Below are positions 6,891-15,693 of a stretch of DNA of 34,444 nucleotides, one piece after another. A program made the position numbers and the translations under genes. Below the pieces are notes generated by a model that had not been told where the DNA came from, did no database searches, and saw only the letters and a program-made list of their open reading frames with translations. Each line of letters begins with the position of its first letter. The first letter of the stretch is position 1. The stretch covers positions 1 to 34,444 of the forward strand of contig NZ_NGFP01000077.1 of the NCBI RefSeq assembly GCF_002149035.1. Direction: 5' to 3'. Source of the DNA: Streptosporangium minutum (GTDB taxonomy: Bacteria; Actinomycetota; Actinomycetes; Streptosporangiales; Streptosporangiaceae).

Positions 6891-9800
6891 TCAGTGAACG
6901 GGCGGTGACATCTCGCGCGTCGAGGCCTCGACCGCCGTGCCGAGAACGGTGGCGACGGCGGCGCTCCCGAACGCGATGGCCCACCCCACGGGCCCGAGCG
7001 GGCGGCAGCCGAAGAACCGGGACAGGCCCGGGATCGAGACGGTCAGGCCGAGAACGGCCAGAGACGCCAGCGAGGCCAGCGCGACCACGCGGTCCCGGCC
7101 GCCCAGGGCCAGTGTCTGGAACAGCTGCGCCGACACCAGCGCGACCAGCCCGACCGTGTCCGCCCGTGCCCGCGTGCCGGTCATCCGCCCGATCGACCAC
7201 GCGGCGCCGGCCGCGGCCGCCGTGACGGCGGCGCGCAGGTAGATGTCACGGGTCAGGGAGGCGGCCAGCGAGGCCTCCGGCCCCTCCGCGAGCAGCCTCT
7301 CGGGGCTGGTCGCCGCCGGGGGCCGGACGGCCACCGCCATCGCCGGCAGCATGTCGGTGAGCAGGTTGACCAGCAGGAGCTGGCGGGCGTTCAGCACGTT
7401 CCGGCCGGTGAGGAGGCTGGACGCGACCGCGAAGACGATCTCGCCGACGTTGCCGCCGAGCAGGATGCTCAGGGCGTCGCGGACCGAACTCCACATGGCC
7501 CTGCCCTCGATGATCGCATCGACGATCGTCTCGATGCGGTCGTCGGTCACCACGACGTCGGCCGCCGCCCGAGCCGCCGGAGTGGCACGGGACCCGAGGG
7601 CGATCCCCACGTCCGCGGCGCGGATCGCGGGAGCGTCGTTGGCGCCGTCGCCGGTGACCGCCACGACCATGCCGGAGCGGCGCAGGCAGTCGACGATCCG
7701 GACCTTGTGCGCCGGAGTGGTCCGGGCGAAGACCGTCACGTCCGGCAGCACCTTCGTCAGGGCGTCGTCGTCGAGGTCGTCCAGCTCCGGCCCCGTCATG
7801 ATCCGCGCGCCGTCCAGCACGCCGAGCTCGGCGGCGATCGCCTCGGCGGTGCTCGGGTGATCGCCTGTGACCATGACGATCCGGACGCCCGCCCGCGTCA
7901 GGCGGCCGACGCTCTCGGCCGCGGTGGGCCGGACGGGGTCGGCCAGGCAGAGGAAGCCCAGGAAGGTCAGTCCCTCGATGCGGGACTCGTCGAGGTCCCG
8001 GCGGTCGGAGGCGGGACGCTCCGCCACCGCGAGCATCCGGTACCCCTGCCGGGCGAGCCTGTCGATCTCCCCTTCGAGCTCCGCCCTGGCGGGCCCGTCA
8101 AGGGGGACGGGGCCGCCCTCACGGAGCAGGGCCGCGCATCGGGTGAACACGACCTCCGGGGCGCCTTTGACGCTCAGCAGGTGTCGCGACCCGCTCAGGC
8201 CGAGCACCGCGTGGTAGCCGCGGGCGGGCTCGAAGGGGAGCTCGTCGACCCGTTGCCAGGCGCCCGGCCCCTCCTCGGGCGTCACGCGCAGCCGCCGGGC
8301 GCCGTCCAGTACGGCACGGTCGGTGGGGTGGGGGACGGGCCGCCCGGTGTCGTGGCGAGGGCTCGCGCGCAGCGCGGCGGCCACGATCCGCCGCAGCCCC
8401 GGAACCAGCTCCTCCACGGGATGTTCGGCGCGCCCGTCGGAAACGCGCCGCAGGCCCGGCACCAGCTCCTCCACGGGACGTTCGGCGCGCCCGTCGGAAA
8501 CGCGCCGGAGGCTGATGTGCCCCTCGGTCAACGTCCCGGTCTTGTCGAAGCAGAGCACGTTCACCCGGCCCAGGGCCTCGATCGTGGAGGGGGTGGGCAC
8601 CAGGGTGTTACGGGTCGACAGCCGGCGGGCGGCGGCGAGCTCCGCGGCCGAGGCGACGAAGGGCAGCCCCTCGGGCACGGCGGCGACGGCCAGGCTCACC
8701 GCGGGGGCGAGCGCCTCCGACAGCGACCTGCCGCGGAGCAGGTCGGCGGCCAGCAGGACGGCGCCGGAACCGATCGCGACCGGGAGGACCCGCCGGCTCA
8801 GCGCCCGCAGCCGCAGCTGCACGCCGGTCGGCGGACGCCTGCCCGCGGTGAGCCGGGCCGTCCGGGCCGACTCCGTCGCCTCGCCCGCCGCGACGACCAC
8901 GGCCAGTCCATGGCCGGCCGCCACCGTCGTGCCCTGGTAGACCATCGAGCTCCGGTCGGCGACGGCGGAGGCGCTGACGGGCGCCGGTGACTTGGCGACG
9001 AGCTGGGATTCGCCGGTCAGCGCCGCCTCGTCGATCTCCAGGCCCACGGCCCTGAGCACCCGGCAGTCGGCCGGTACGGCGTCGCCCGCGCGCAGTTCGA
9101 CGACATCGCCCGCCACGAGGTCGCCGGCCGTCGCGCCCGCGTCCACGTTCGCGTGGGGACGGCGCAGCCGTACGCGGACCGCGACCGCCTCGGTCAGACG
9201 GTGCAGCGCCCGGTCGGCGGCGAACCGCTGGCCCCCGCCGATGAGCGCGTTGACGATCAGGACCGTGCCTATCAGCGCCGAGTCGGCGAGCGAGCCGACC
9301 ACGGCCGACACGCCCGCCCCCGCCGCCAGCACCGGGGTCAGCGGGTTGGCCAGCTCCTGGGCGGACACGCGCAGCAGCGAATCGGGGCCGCCGGGCCCGC
9401 CCGGTCCGGGCTGGGGCCTGCGCCGCAAGGCCTCCGCCTCGGAGATGCCGGAGGGCGAGGAGCCGAGCCGGGACAGCACGTCCCTGACCGGCATGGCGTG
9501 CCAGGGAGTGCGGTCGGCGCCGACCGGAGGTGCTCCGCGCCCGGCCTCGCGGCCCGCCCACTCGCCCAGGGCGATCGCGGCCAGTGCCGTGCAGTCGTTC
9601 ACGAGCTGAGCCCGGCGCACCGACGCCTCCCGCGCTCCGGCGGCCGTCAGCGTGGCCCCGACGGCCGTCCCCGCCACGCTGAGCCACACGCACCGCTCGC
9701 TCGTCCTCCTCGCCGGCGCCAGGCAGCTCAGGAGCAGGTGGATCCCGTCGAACTCGCCGATCACGTCCGCGTCCCACGGCACACGGCCCGACCGGCCCAG

Positions 9801-11324
9801 CACGCCGATGCCCAGATCGGCCTGGGCCAGGGCGGCCCTGGAACGCCTCGACACCACGGCGACCCCGTGACCGCCCGCCTGGAGCGCGCGGACCGACGCG
9901 GCCAGCCGGGAGCCGCCCGGCACGACCTCGTCGATGGCCATGCGCCTGGCGAGCCCTCGGTCGCCTCCCGCCAGCACGACGGTGCAGCCGCCCTTGGCCG
10001 CCGCCACGACCGCCTCCGCCAGGGGGTCGGCCTCCGGCGCCAGCCCGGCCACGGCGACCAGCCGGCCACGCCGCGTCACGCCGACGGGCCGGAGGCCCCG
10101 AGCCGCCCATTCCGGGGCGTCCGCCGGGAGGAGTCCCGCCAGGTCCGCCAGAGGCCCGGCCGCCCAGGTGCCGCGTTCCCGCCGGGCAGCGGGGTCGGTG
10201 AGATCGAGCAGGGCGTAGAGCCGCGCGTGCAGCTCGTCGGCGTTCATGTCGCCGGCGAGCGGCACGACGCGGTCGATCGTCCAGGAGCCCGTGTCGAGAA
10301 GGGCCGCGTCGAGAACGACCGTGTCTATGCCGTCCATGTGACGGAGGGCCTGGCTGTTGAGAACGACCGTGCCCCGCCTGGCCAGAGCGCGTCCGACCGC
10401 GCCGGAGAAGGCCTCCCGGCCCACCTTCGCGGCCCTGGGCGTCGTCGCGACCAGCATGGCCAGCCCCCGCCGGTGACCGGCGCCGACGATGCGGGTCAGC
10501 CCCGACGCGCCCAGCGCCACCGGGGCCACGACGCGTTCGAACCTCTCCACGGGGCTGTGCGCCAGGGGAGCCGGGCGCGGCCTCCTCGGTGCCGGGGTGT
10601 GCCGGTAGGAGCCCTCTTCGGAGGCCAGCCGCCACCCGTGCGTCTCCCATGCCCGCCGCATGCCGCGCGCCTCCGCGTAGTGGCCGGCGGCGGAGACGGA
10701 CTGGACCAGCAGCCCCAGCGGGCGCAGTGCGAGCGTGCCGGCGACGATGTTCGCCGTTGTGAACAGCGCGCCGGTGGCCGGCCGGCCGAGGTGGCGTTCC
10801 AGCTCGGCGCGGACCGCCGGGGTGGATTCGGCCAGGTGCAGCAGGGTCGGGGCGGTGGGGAAGAGCGGTGGCAGGTGGGCCGCGCGTCCGGCGAACGCCA
10901 GCCCGGTCCCGACCAGGCTCGCGCCGAGCCTGAGGCCCGCGCGGGTGTGCTGCTCCACCACGCTGGACAGCGACGACCCCCAGGCCGGCTCCCGGTCCTC
11001 CCCGGCATCCTGCTCGGAGTCGAGCTCGTCGATGATCGACATCAGCTCGTCCAGGTCGACCAGGTCGACGTCGCCGCCCACGAAGACGGCGGCGAGGGCG
11101 CCGTTGACCTCCGCCCGTTCCACCCCGTCCAGCGCGAGCAGCAGCTCTTCGAGCCGCCGCGCCACCCGTTCGGTGCCCGGCCCGCCGATCGCGCGCAGGT
11201 CGATGTGGAACCCGCCGGGAGCGGACCGCCTCCCGCGAGGACGCGGCAGGGCGTTCCTTATCGCGTCGGGCACGGCGCCCCACAGCGCTTCGGTGGAAAG
11301 CGTGAGCACACGCGACAGCAACAT
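6891..11324 (-). CDS. CtpI-type giant P-type cation ATPase with a degenerate N-terminal ATPase half
   Basis: 1477 aa from ATG 11322-11324, which has CTGGAGAG upstream; an in-frame GTG at 11372 lacks a good Shine-Dalgarno. An HMA-like segment (about 35-105) is followed by a first half (about 110-600) resembling P-type N and P domains. There, the phosphorylation site reads VVLDAALLDTGSW (about 330) and the hinge motif reads VVSRRSRAALAQADLGIGV (about 490-510), so both signature loops are destroyed. The second half (about 610-1477) is intact, with ALTGESQLV (TGES at 770), VAAVPEGLP, CFDKTGTLTEG with Asp927, TGDGANDAP (about 1223) and C-terminal membrane helices. This matches the 1500-1600-aa CtpI/CtpH proteins of mycobacteria. 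The transported ion is unknown. Confidence 0.9.
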   Translation of the reverse strand: MLLSRVLTLSTEALWGAVPDAIRNALPRPRGRRSAPGGFHIDLRAIGGPGTERVARRLEELLLALDGVERAEVNGALAAVFVGGDVDLVDLDELMSIIDELDSEQDAGEDREPAWGSSLSSVVEQHTRAGLRLGASLVGTGLAFAGRAAHLPPLFPTAPTLLHLAESTPAVRAELERHLGRPATGALFTTANIVAGTLALRPLGLLVQSVSAAGHYAEARGMRRAWETHGWRLASEEGSYRHTPAPRRPRPAPLAHSPVERFERVVAPVALGASGLTRIVGAGHRRGLAMLVATTPRAAKVGREAFSGAVGRALARRGTVVLNSQALRHMDGIDTVVLDAALLDTGSWTIDRVVPLAGDMNADELHARLYALLDLTDPAARRERGTWAAGPLADLAGLLPADAPEWAARGLRPVGVTRRGRLVAVAGLAPEADPLAEAVVAAAKGGCTVVLAGGDRGLARRMAIDEVVPGGSRLAASVRALQAGGHGVAVVSRRSRAALAQADLGIGVLGRSGRVPWDADVIGEFDGIHLLLSCLAPARRTSERCVWLSVAGTAVGATLTAAGAREASVRRAQLVNDCTALAAIALGEWAGREAGRGAPPVGADRTPWHAMPVRDVLSRLGSSPSGISEAEALRRRPQPGPGGPGGPDSLLRVSAQELANPLTPVLAAGAGVSAVVGSLADSALIGTVLIVNALIGGGQRFAADRALHRLTEAVAVRVRLRRPHANVDAGATAGDLVAGDVVELRAGDAVPADCRVLRAVGLEIDEAALTGESQLVAKSPAPVSASAVADRSSMVYQGTTVAAGHGLAVVVAAGEATESARTARLTAGRRPPTGVQLRLRALSRRVLPVAIGSGAVLLAADLLRGRSLSEALAPAVSLAVAAVPEGLPFVASAAELAAARRLSTRNTLVPTPSTIEALGRVNVLCFDKTGTLTEGHISLRRVSDGRAERPVEELVPGLRRVSDGRAEHPVEELVPGLRRIVAAALRASPRHDTGRPVPHPTDRAVLDGARRLRVTPEEGPGAWQRVDELPFEPARGYHAVLGLSGSRHLLSVKGAPEVVFTRCAALLREGGPVPLDGPARAELEGEIDRLARQGYRMLAVAERPASDRRDLDESRIEGLTFLGFLCLADPVRPTAAESVGRLTRAGVRIVMVTGDHPSTAEAIAAELGVLDGARIMTGPELDDLDDDALTKVLPDVTVFARTTPAHKVRIVDCLRRSGMVVAVTGDGANDAPAIRAADVGIALGSRATPAARAAADVVVTDDRIETIVDAIIEGRAMWSSVRDALSILLGGNVGEIVFAVASSLLTGRNVLNARQLLLVNLLTDMLPAMAVAVRPPAATSPERLLAEGPEASLAASLTRDIYLRAAVTAAAAGAAWSIGRMTGTRARADTVGLVALVSAQLFQTLALGGRDRVVALASLASLAVLGLTVSIPGLSRFFGCRPLGPVGWAIAFGSAAVATVLGTAVEASTREMSPPVH
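8391..8504 (-). repeat. 57-bp in-frame tandem duplication inside the ATPase gene
   Basis: Two adjacent 57-bp units, 8391-8447 and 8448-8504, differ at only 3 positions. They encode two 19-residue copies beginning LRRVSDGRAE and ending VEELVPG (about residues 941-978 of the ATPase), 14 residues after the DKTGT phosphorylation motif, in the nucleotide-binding loop. The near identity shows a recent event that kept the reading frame. Confidence 0.95.
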
Positions 11325-11404
11325 TCGGCTCTCCAGCAGGGAAACACTCGGACCGTCAGGCTGCGGCGGCACACGGCCCGACCGGCCGTGTCACCGGACC
11401 GCCG

Positions 11405-12034
11405 TCAGGGCGTGGCCGCGCTCCCGCGGTCCGGGGCGGTCGCGGTCCGGGTGCCTGAGGTGGCGGTCCGGGTGGCGGGGGTACGGCCTGCGGCGGTGGT
11501 CGCCGTGCGGGCGGTCGCGGTCCGGGCGCCTGAGGCACGGCCCGAGGCGGTCGTGGTCGGGGCGGCGGTGGGCGTGCGGTCCGAGGGGGCCGCCGGCTGG
11601 AACACGGGACTCTCCGGCCGGCGCTCGGCGCGGGCACGCTGGGCGACCAGCGTCCCGACTCCGATCGCGGCCGCCACCGGCCATTCGATCAGCCCCGCCA
11701 CCGCGAGCGCGCCGAGCCCGCCGTAGTAGATCATGCGGTCCGGCGGCGGGAGCAACGTCCTGGCGACGTCGACGGCGTGGCCGGCCTCCTGCCGGTTGAC
11801 GCGCGGCAGGTGCGGCAGATGAAGGCGCGGCGGCCGGAACTGCACGGTCATCATCGGCAGGTTCAGCGTGAACGAGGGCCCGTCGTGCCCGTGTTCCGCC
11901 GGCTGCCGCTCCACGGCCCGTTCCGTGGGCGTCTCCTGCGCGGTCCTGCCCTCCGAGGGCTTGCGCCTGACAGGTGTGGCGGACTTCGACGATGCGGGGG
12001 CGCGTGTTTCACGGACCTTCTGGCCTACGTTCAA
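11405..12034 (-). CDS. Unknown one-TM protein upstream of the P-type ATPase
   Basis: 209 aa with no family I recognise. The start is a TTG (12032-12034), accepted because AGGAGGGG lies just upstream. Residues 1-55 are charged and Ser/Pro-rich. A His/Pro-rich stretch (RPPRLHLPHLPRVNRQEAGH, about 67-86) precedes one hydrophobic segment (about 101-131, MIYYGGLGALAVAGLIEW onward). The last 60 residues are Thr/Ala/Arg low complexity, encoded partly by DNA repeats. The gene ends about 80 bp before the ATPase start on the same strand, so they are probably one transcript. It could be a small accessory subunit of the pump; this rests only on position. Confidence 0.72.
   Translation of the reverse strand: MNVGQKVRETRAPASSKSATPVRRKPSEGRTAQETPTERAVERQPAEHGHDGPSFTLNLPMMTVQFRPPRLHLPHLPRVNRQEAGHAVDVARTLLPPPDRMIYYGGLGALAVAGLIEWPVAAAIGVGTLVAQRARAERRPESPVFQPAAPSDRTPTAAPTTTASGRASGARTATARTATTAAGRTPATRTATSGTRTATAPDRGSAATP
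11435..11535. repeat. Direct repeat in the 3' end of the one-TM gene
   Basis: A 26-bp element with core GGTCGCGGTCCGGG occurs at 11435-11460 and again at 11510-11535 with one mismatch. Related GGCGGTCCGGGTGG copies lie between them. It encodes the Thr-Ala-Arg repeat tail of the neighbouring protein, so tail length probably varies between strains. Confidence 0.8.
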
Positions 12035-12252
12035 GGCCCCTCCTCAGAAGACGTCGAGGCATCGGTTCAGGTGGCGCGCGTGGGAGGCCGATGGCACCTC
12101 CCACGTGCGGTTATCTGGCTCTGGGGCCATCTCCATAACGTTCCTCGAACCGAGGTTCCGAAACGCGACCCACCTGGTTAACCGGACATCGAGTCATAAA
12201 TCTCCCGGCTCTGTGCCGGTCCGCGGCCCTCCGCCCGGCGCATCCGCAGAAG

Positions 12253-12350
12253 GCCCGGCGGGAGACCCGGCGCATCAGCGAAAAGCCCGGCATCGGCGGG
12301 AGGCCCGGCACCGGCGGGAGTCCCGGCGCATCGACGGGAGGCCCGGCGGG
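12253..12350. repeat. GC-rich tandem repeat between the ACAD gene and the pump operon
   Basis: Units of 18-20 bp of the form GCCCGGCAYCGGCGGGAG occur back to back at 12285-12302 and 12303-12320. Degenerate copies lie at 12321-12340 and 12341-12350, and earlier from 12253. The array directly follows the stop of the acyl-CoA dehydrogenase gene (minus strand), so it would form tandem hairpins in its 3' UTR and may end transcription. The rest of 12035-12252 holds the pump-operon upstream region, including the inverted repeat CCTCG-AAC-CGAGG (12143-12155) and the palindrome GGTTAACC (12176-12183). No gene is seen there. Confidence 0.7.
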
Positions 12351-12351
12351 C

Positions 12352-13554
<1,203 letters not shown>

Positions 13555-13607
13555 GGCGGTCAGTTTGGCACCACCCCTTTCCGGCTCACCCACCGGCCAT
13601 GCCTAAC

Positions 13608-13623
13608 CTGGATCCGGTTCCAG
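13608..13623. promoter_or_regulatory. Inverted repeat in the ACAD/HAD divergent promoter
   Basis: CTGGATCCGGTTCCAG is an imperfect 16-bp inverted repeat (CTGGA-N6-TCCAG) in the 82-bp gap between the divergent ACAD and HAD genes. It sits directly before the HAD Shine-Dalgarno AGGAGG (13626-13631). It is placed like an operator that could switch both genes. No regulator gene is adjacent. Confidence 0.35.
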
Positions 13624-13636
13624 ATGAGGAGGCGGG

Positions 13637-14281
13637 ATGCTCAGGGGCGTGCTGATCGACTGGGGTGGCGTGCTCACCACGGGGCTGTCCGAGGCGATCA
13701 CCGAATGGATCGTCGCCGACCGGATCGACGCCGGCCACTACCGCGACGTGATGCGCCGGCTGGTGCTGCACGCCTACGAGGGCTCCGAGACCGGCGAGAA
13801 CGCGGTCCACGCGCTGGAGCGGGGTGAGATCTCCGCGCTGGACTTCGAGCGGGACCTGGCCGCCAGGCTGGTCACCACGGACGGCGTGCCGCCGGTCGCC
13901 GAGGGACTCCTGGCCAGGATGTTCGCCGGGTTCCAGCGGGTCGAGCCGATGTACGACATGCTCCGCCAGGCCCGCGCCGCCGGGCTGCGGACCTGCCTCG
14001 TCTCCAACTCCTGGGCCAACGAGTACCCCCGCGAGGACTGGGACGACTTCTTCGACGAGATCGTCATCTCGGGGGAGGTCGGCATGCGCAAGCCGGAACC
14101 GAGGATCTTCGAGCACGCGCTCGGCAGGGTCGGCCTGGCGGGGCCCGAATGCGTGTTCGTGGACGACATGGAGGCCAACATCACGGCCGCCCGCGCGCTC
14201 GGCATCGTCGGCGTGCACCACCGGGACCCCGAACTGACCATCGCCGAGCTGGAGCGGCTTTTCAGCGTGCCGCTGCGCTGA
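13637..14281 (+). CDS. HAD-superfamily phosphatase, epoxide-hydrolase-N-domain-like
   Basis: 214 aa from ATG 13637 behind AGGAGG. Motif I is GVLIDWGGVLTTG, where nucleophile Asp8 is present but the usual second aspartate is Gly10, a pattern frequent in the D-F-G-G-V subgroup. Motif II is CLVSNSWANEYPRED, motif III GMRKPEPRIFEHAL, and motif IV VFVDDMEANITAARALG. The helical cap and spacing match the phosphatase domain of soluble epoxide hydrolase and the N-terminal domain of ACAD10. Its divergent acyl-CoA dehydrogenase neighbour strengthens the ACAD10 comparison. A dephosphorylation step in hydroxy-acid or fatty-acid breakdown is inference. Confidence 0.87.
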   Translation: MLRGVLIDWGGVLTTGLSEAITEWIVADRIDAGHYRDVMRRLVLHAYEGSETGENAVHALERGEISALDFERDLAARLVTTDGVPPVAEGLLARMFAGFQRVEPMYDMLRQARAAGLRTCLVSNSWANEYPREDWDDFFDEIVISGEVGMRKPEPRIFEHALGRVGLAGPECVFVDDMEANITAARALGIVGVHHRDPELTIAELERLFSVPLR

Positions 14282-14392
14282 CGGCCCGTGCCGTGCCCCG
14301 GATCTCGCGACCGGGTCGCCGGGACTGGCACACTCGATGGATGATCGGCGTCGAACCGGACGCCGGTGTCGGAGAAACAGATCGAGGCATGG

Positions 14393-14899
14393 ATGCGCGT
14401 CTACCTGCCGTGCACGCTCCCCGCGCTGGCCCGTGTGGTCACCCTGGGGGAGCTCGGCCCGGCCCCGCTGACCGGCTACGCGGTGACACCCGCGTTGGTC
14501 GAGTGGTACGTCTCGGGTGACACCGAGGAACTGGAGTACGTCGCCCTGACCGAGGCGGCCAGGGCGTCGCTGCGGATGCTGGCCGCCGACCGCGCCGACG
14601 GCGTGCGGGTGGCCGCGCGCCGGGTGGTGATCGCCGCCGAGGTGCCGGACGGGAGCGTGAGCGCGGGCGCCGAGTTGGAGGAGCGTGCCCGCGTACGGCT
14701 CGCCGCGGCGATCCCGATGGCAGGCATCGCCGCGGTCCACGTGGACGACCTGTCCGCGGTGGAGGACGTCGAGGCCGCGATCGTCGCGCTCCCGGCCGCG
14801 GACCGGGGCGATGACGACGCCCGGTTCGTCCTGGACGGCGCCGAGGCCAACGAGCTGCTGTGGTACGCCACCCAGGAGATACCGGACCTGATCGGCTGA
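14393..14899 (+). CDS. DUF6912-like actinobacterial protein of unknown function
   Basis: 168 aa from ATG 14393, with GAGG at 14384-14387; an earlier in-frame GTG at 14366 would add nine residues with no support. It opens MRVYLPCTLPALARVVTLGE and continues with FAVTPAL-like GYAVTPALVEWYVSGDTEE and TEAARASLRMLAADR. I recognise this pattern as the actinobacterial family annotated DUF6912. No catalytic motif, signal peptide or membrane helix is visible. The C-terminal half contains acidic stretches (DRGDDDARFVLDGAEANELL). It lies between two HAD genes, 111 bp after the first and 75 bp before the second, all on one strand. Function unknown. Confidence 0.8.
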   Translation: MRVYLPCTLPALARVVTLGELGPAPLTGYAVTPALVEWYVSGDTEELEYVALTEAARASLRMLAADRADGVRVAARRVVIAAEVPDGSVSAGAELEERARVRLAAAIPMAGIAAVHVDDLSAVEDVEAAIVALPAADRGDDDARFVLDGAEANELLWYATQEIPDLIG

Positions 14900-14974
14900 G
14901 GGCTCCGCCGGGGGCCCGCGGCGGTGGTCGGGGGATGTCTCCGGCGGCGCGGCCTGACTATCCTGGAGGGCGAT

Positions 14975-15607
14975 ATGAGACACATTGTGTGGGACTGGAA
15001 CGGCACGCTCTTCCATGACATCGACGCCGTCGTCGGAGCGACGAACGAGGTGTTCGCGCCCTACGGGCTGGGCTCCTACGATGTCGACGGTTTCCGGGCG
15101 GTGTACACCCGCCCGATCTGGACGGCCTACGAGCGCATGCTCGGCCGTACGCTCCACGACGGCGAGTGGGAGAGGCTGGACCTCGGCTTCCACGAGAACT
15201 ACCACCGGCTGATGCTGGAGTGCGGTCTCGCGGCGGACGCGGCCTCCACCCTGGAGAGCTGGGAGCGGGAGGGCGGCAGGCAGTCGCTGCTGTCGATGTG
15301 GGCGCACGAGCGGCTAGGGCCCAAGGTCGCCGAGTTCGGCATCGACCGGCACTTCACCCGGATCGACGGGCTGCGCAGCGCGTCCGGCGGGCACAAGGCC
15401 GATTCGATGGCGGCCCATCTCGCGGCCCTCGGCCTGGACCCCGCCGACGTGCTCGTGATCGGCGACAGCGTGGACGACGCGCACGCCGCCCAGCACGTCG
15501 GGGCGCGGGCCGTGCTCTACACCGGCGGCATGACCAGCCGGAGCGACCTGATGGCGTTCGGCGTCCCGGTCGTGGATACCCTCGCGAACGCCATCGACTA
15601 CGCCTGA
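14975..15607 (+). CDS. HAD-superfamily hydrolase with D-W-N-G-T motif
   Basis: 210 aa from ATG 14975 behind TGGAGGG (14964-14970). Motif I is IVWDWNGTLFHD, with nucleophile Asp7 and Asn9 where many HAD phosphatases have the second aspartate. Motif II is LLSMWAHERLGPKV, the lysine step is GGHKADSMAAHL, and motif IV is VLVIGDSVDDAHAAQHVG. The cap is helical and the length is typical of phosphoglycolate-phosphatase-like proteins. It follows the DUF6912 gene and is followed by another HAD gene, so the three may form one transcript. Substrate unknown; the Asn form is common among DWNGTL proteins and need not mean inactivity. Confidence 0.87.
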   Translation: MRHIVWDWNGTLFHDIDAVVGATNEVFAPYGLGSYDVDGFRAVYTRPIWTAYERMLGRTLHDGEWERLDLGFHENYHRLMLECGLAADAASTLESWEREGGRQSLLSMWAHERLGPKVAEFGIDRHFTRIDGLRSASGGHKADSMAAHLAALGLDPADVLVIGDSVDDAHAAQHVGARAVLYTGGMTSRSDLMAFGVPVVDTLANAIDYA

Positions 15608-15679
15608 AACGGATGATTTCGGCATTGATGGCGGTCCGGGTACGGCCGTAGCCCGTACCCTGGGCATCCGCACCATTCC

Positions 15680-15693
15680 GGGAGGCCCCGATT
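15680..15693 (+). promoter_or_regulatory. Shine-Dalgarno and ATT start codon of a HAD gene
   Basis: GGGAGG (15680-15685) is followed after 5 nt by ATT (15691-15693). The frame is closed by TAG at 15649-15651, and no ATG, GTG or TTG occurs in frame before a GTG at 15736. Starting at that GTG would delete the first HAD motif. An AUU start, as known for infC, is the simplest reading. A base error turning ATG into ATT is the main alternative. Confidence 0.7.

Noticed and set aside
12134-12158. Possible ECF-sigma promoter on the minus strand (GGAAC and CGTT) upstream of the pump operon
   Set aside because: The gap between the elements is 14 bp, shorter than the usual 16-17. The bases mainly reflect the CCTCG-AAC-CGAGG inverted repeat.
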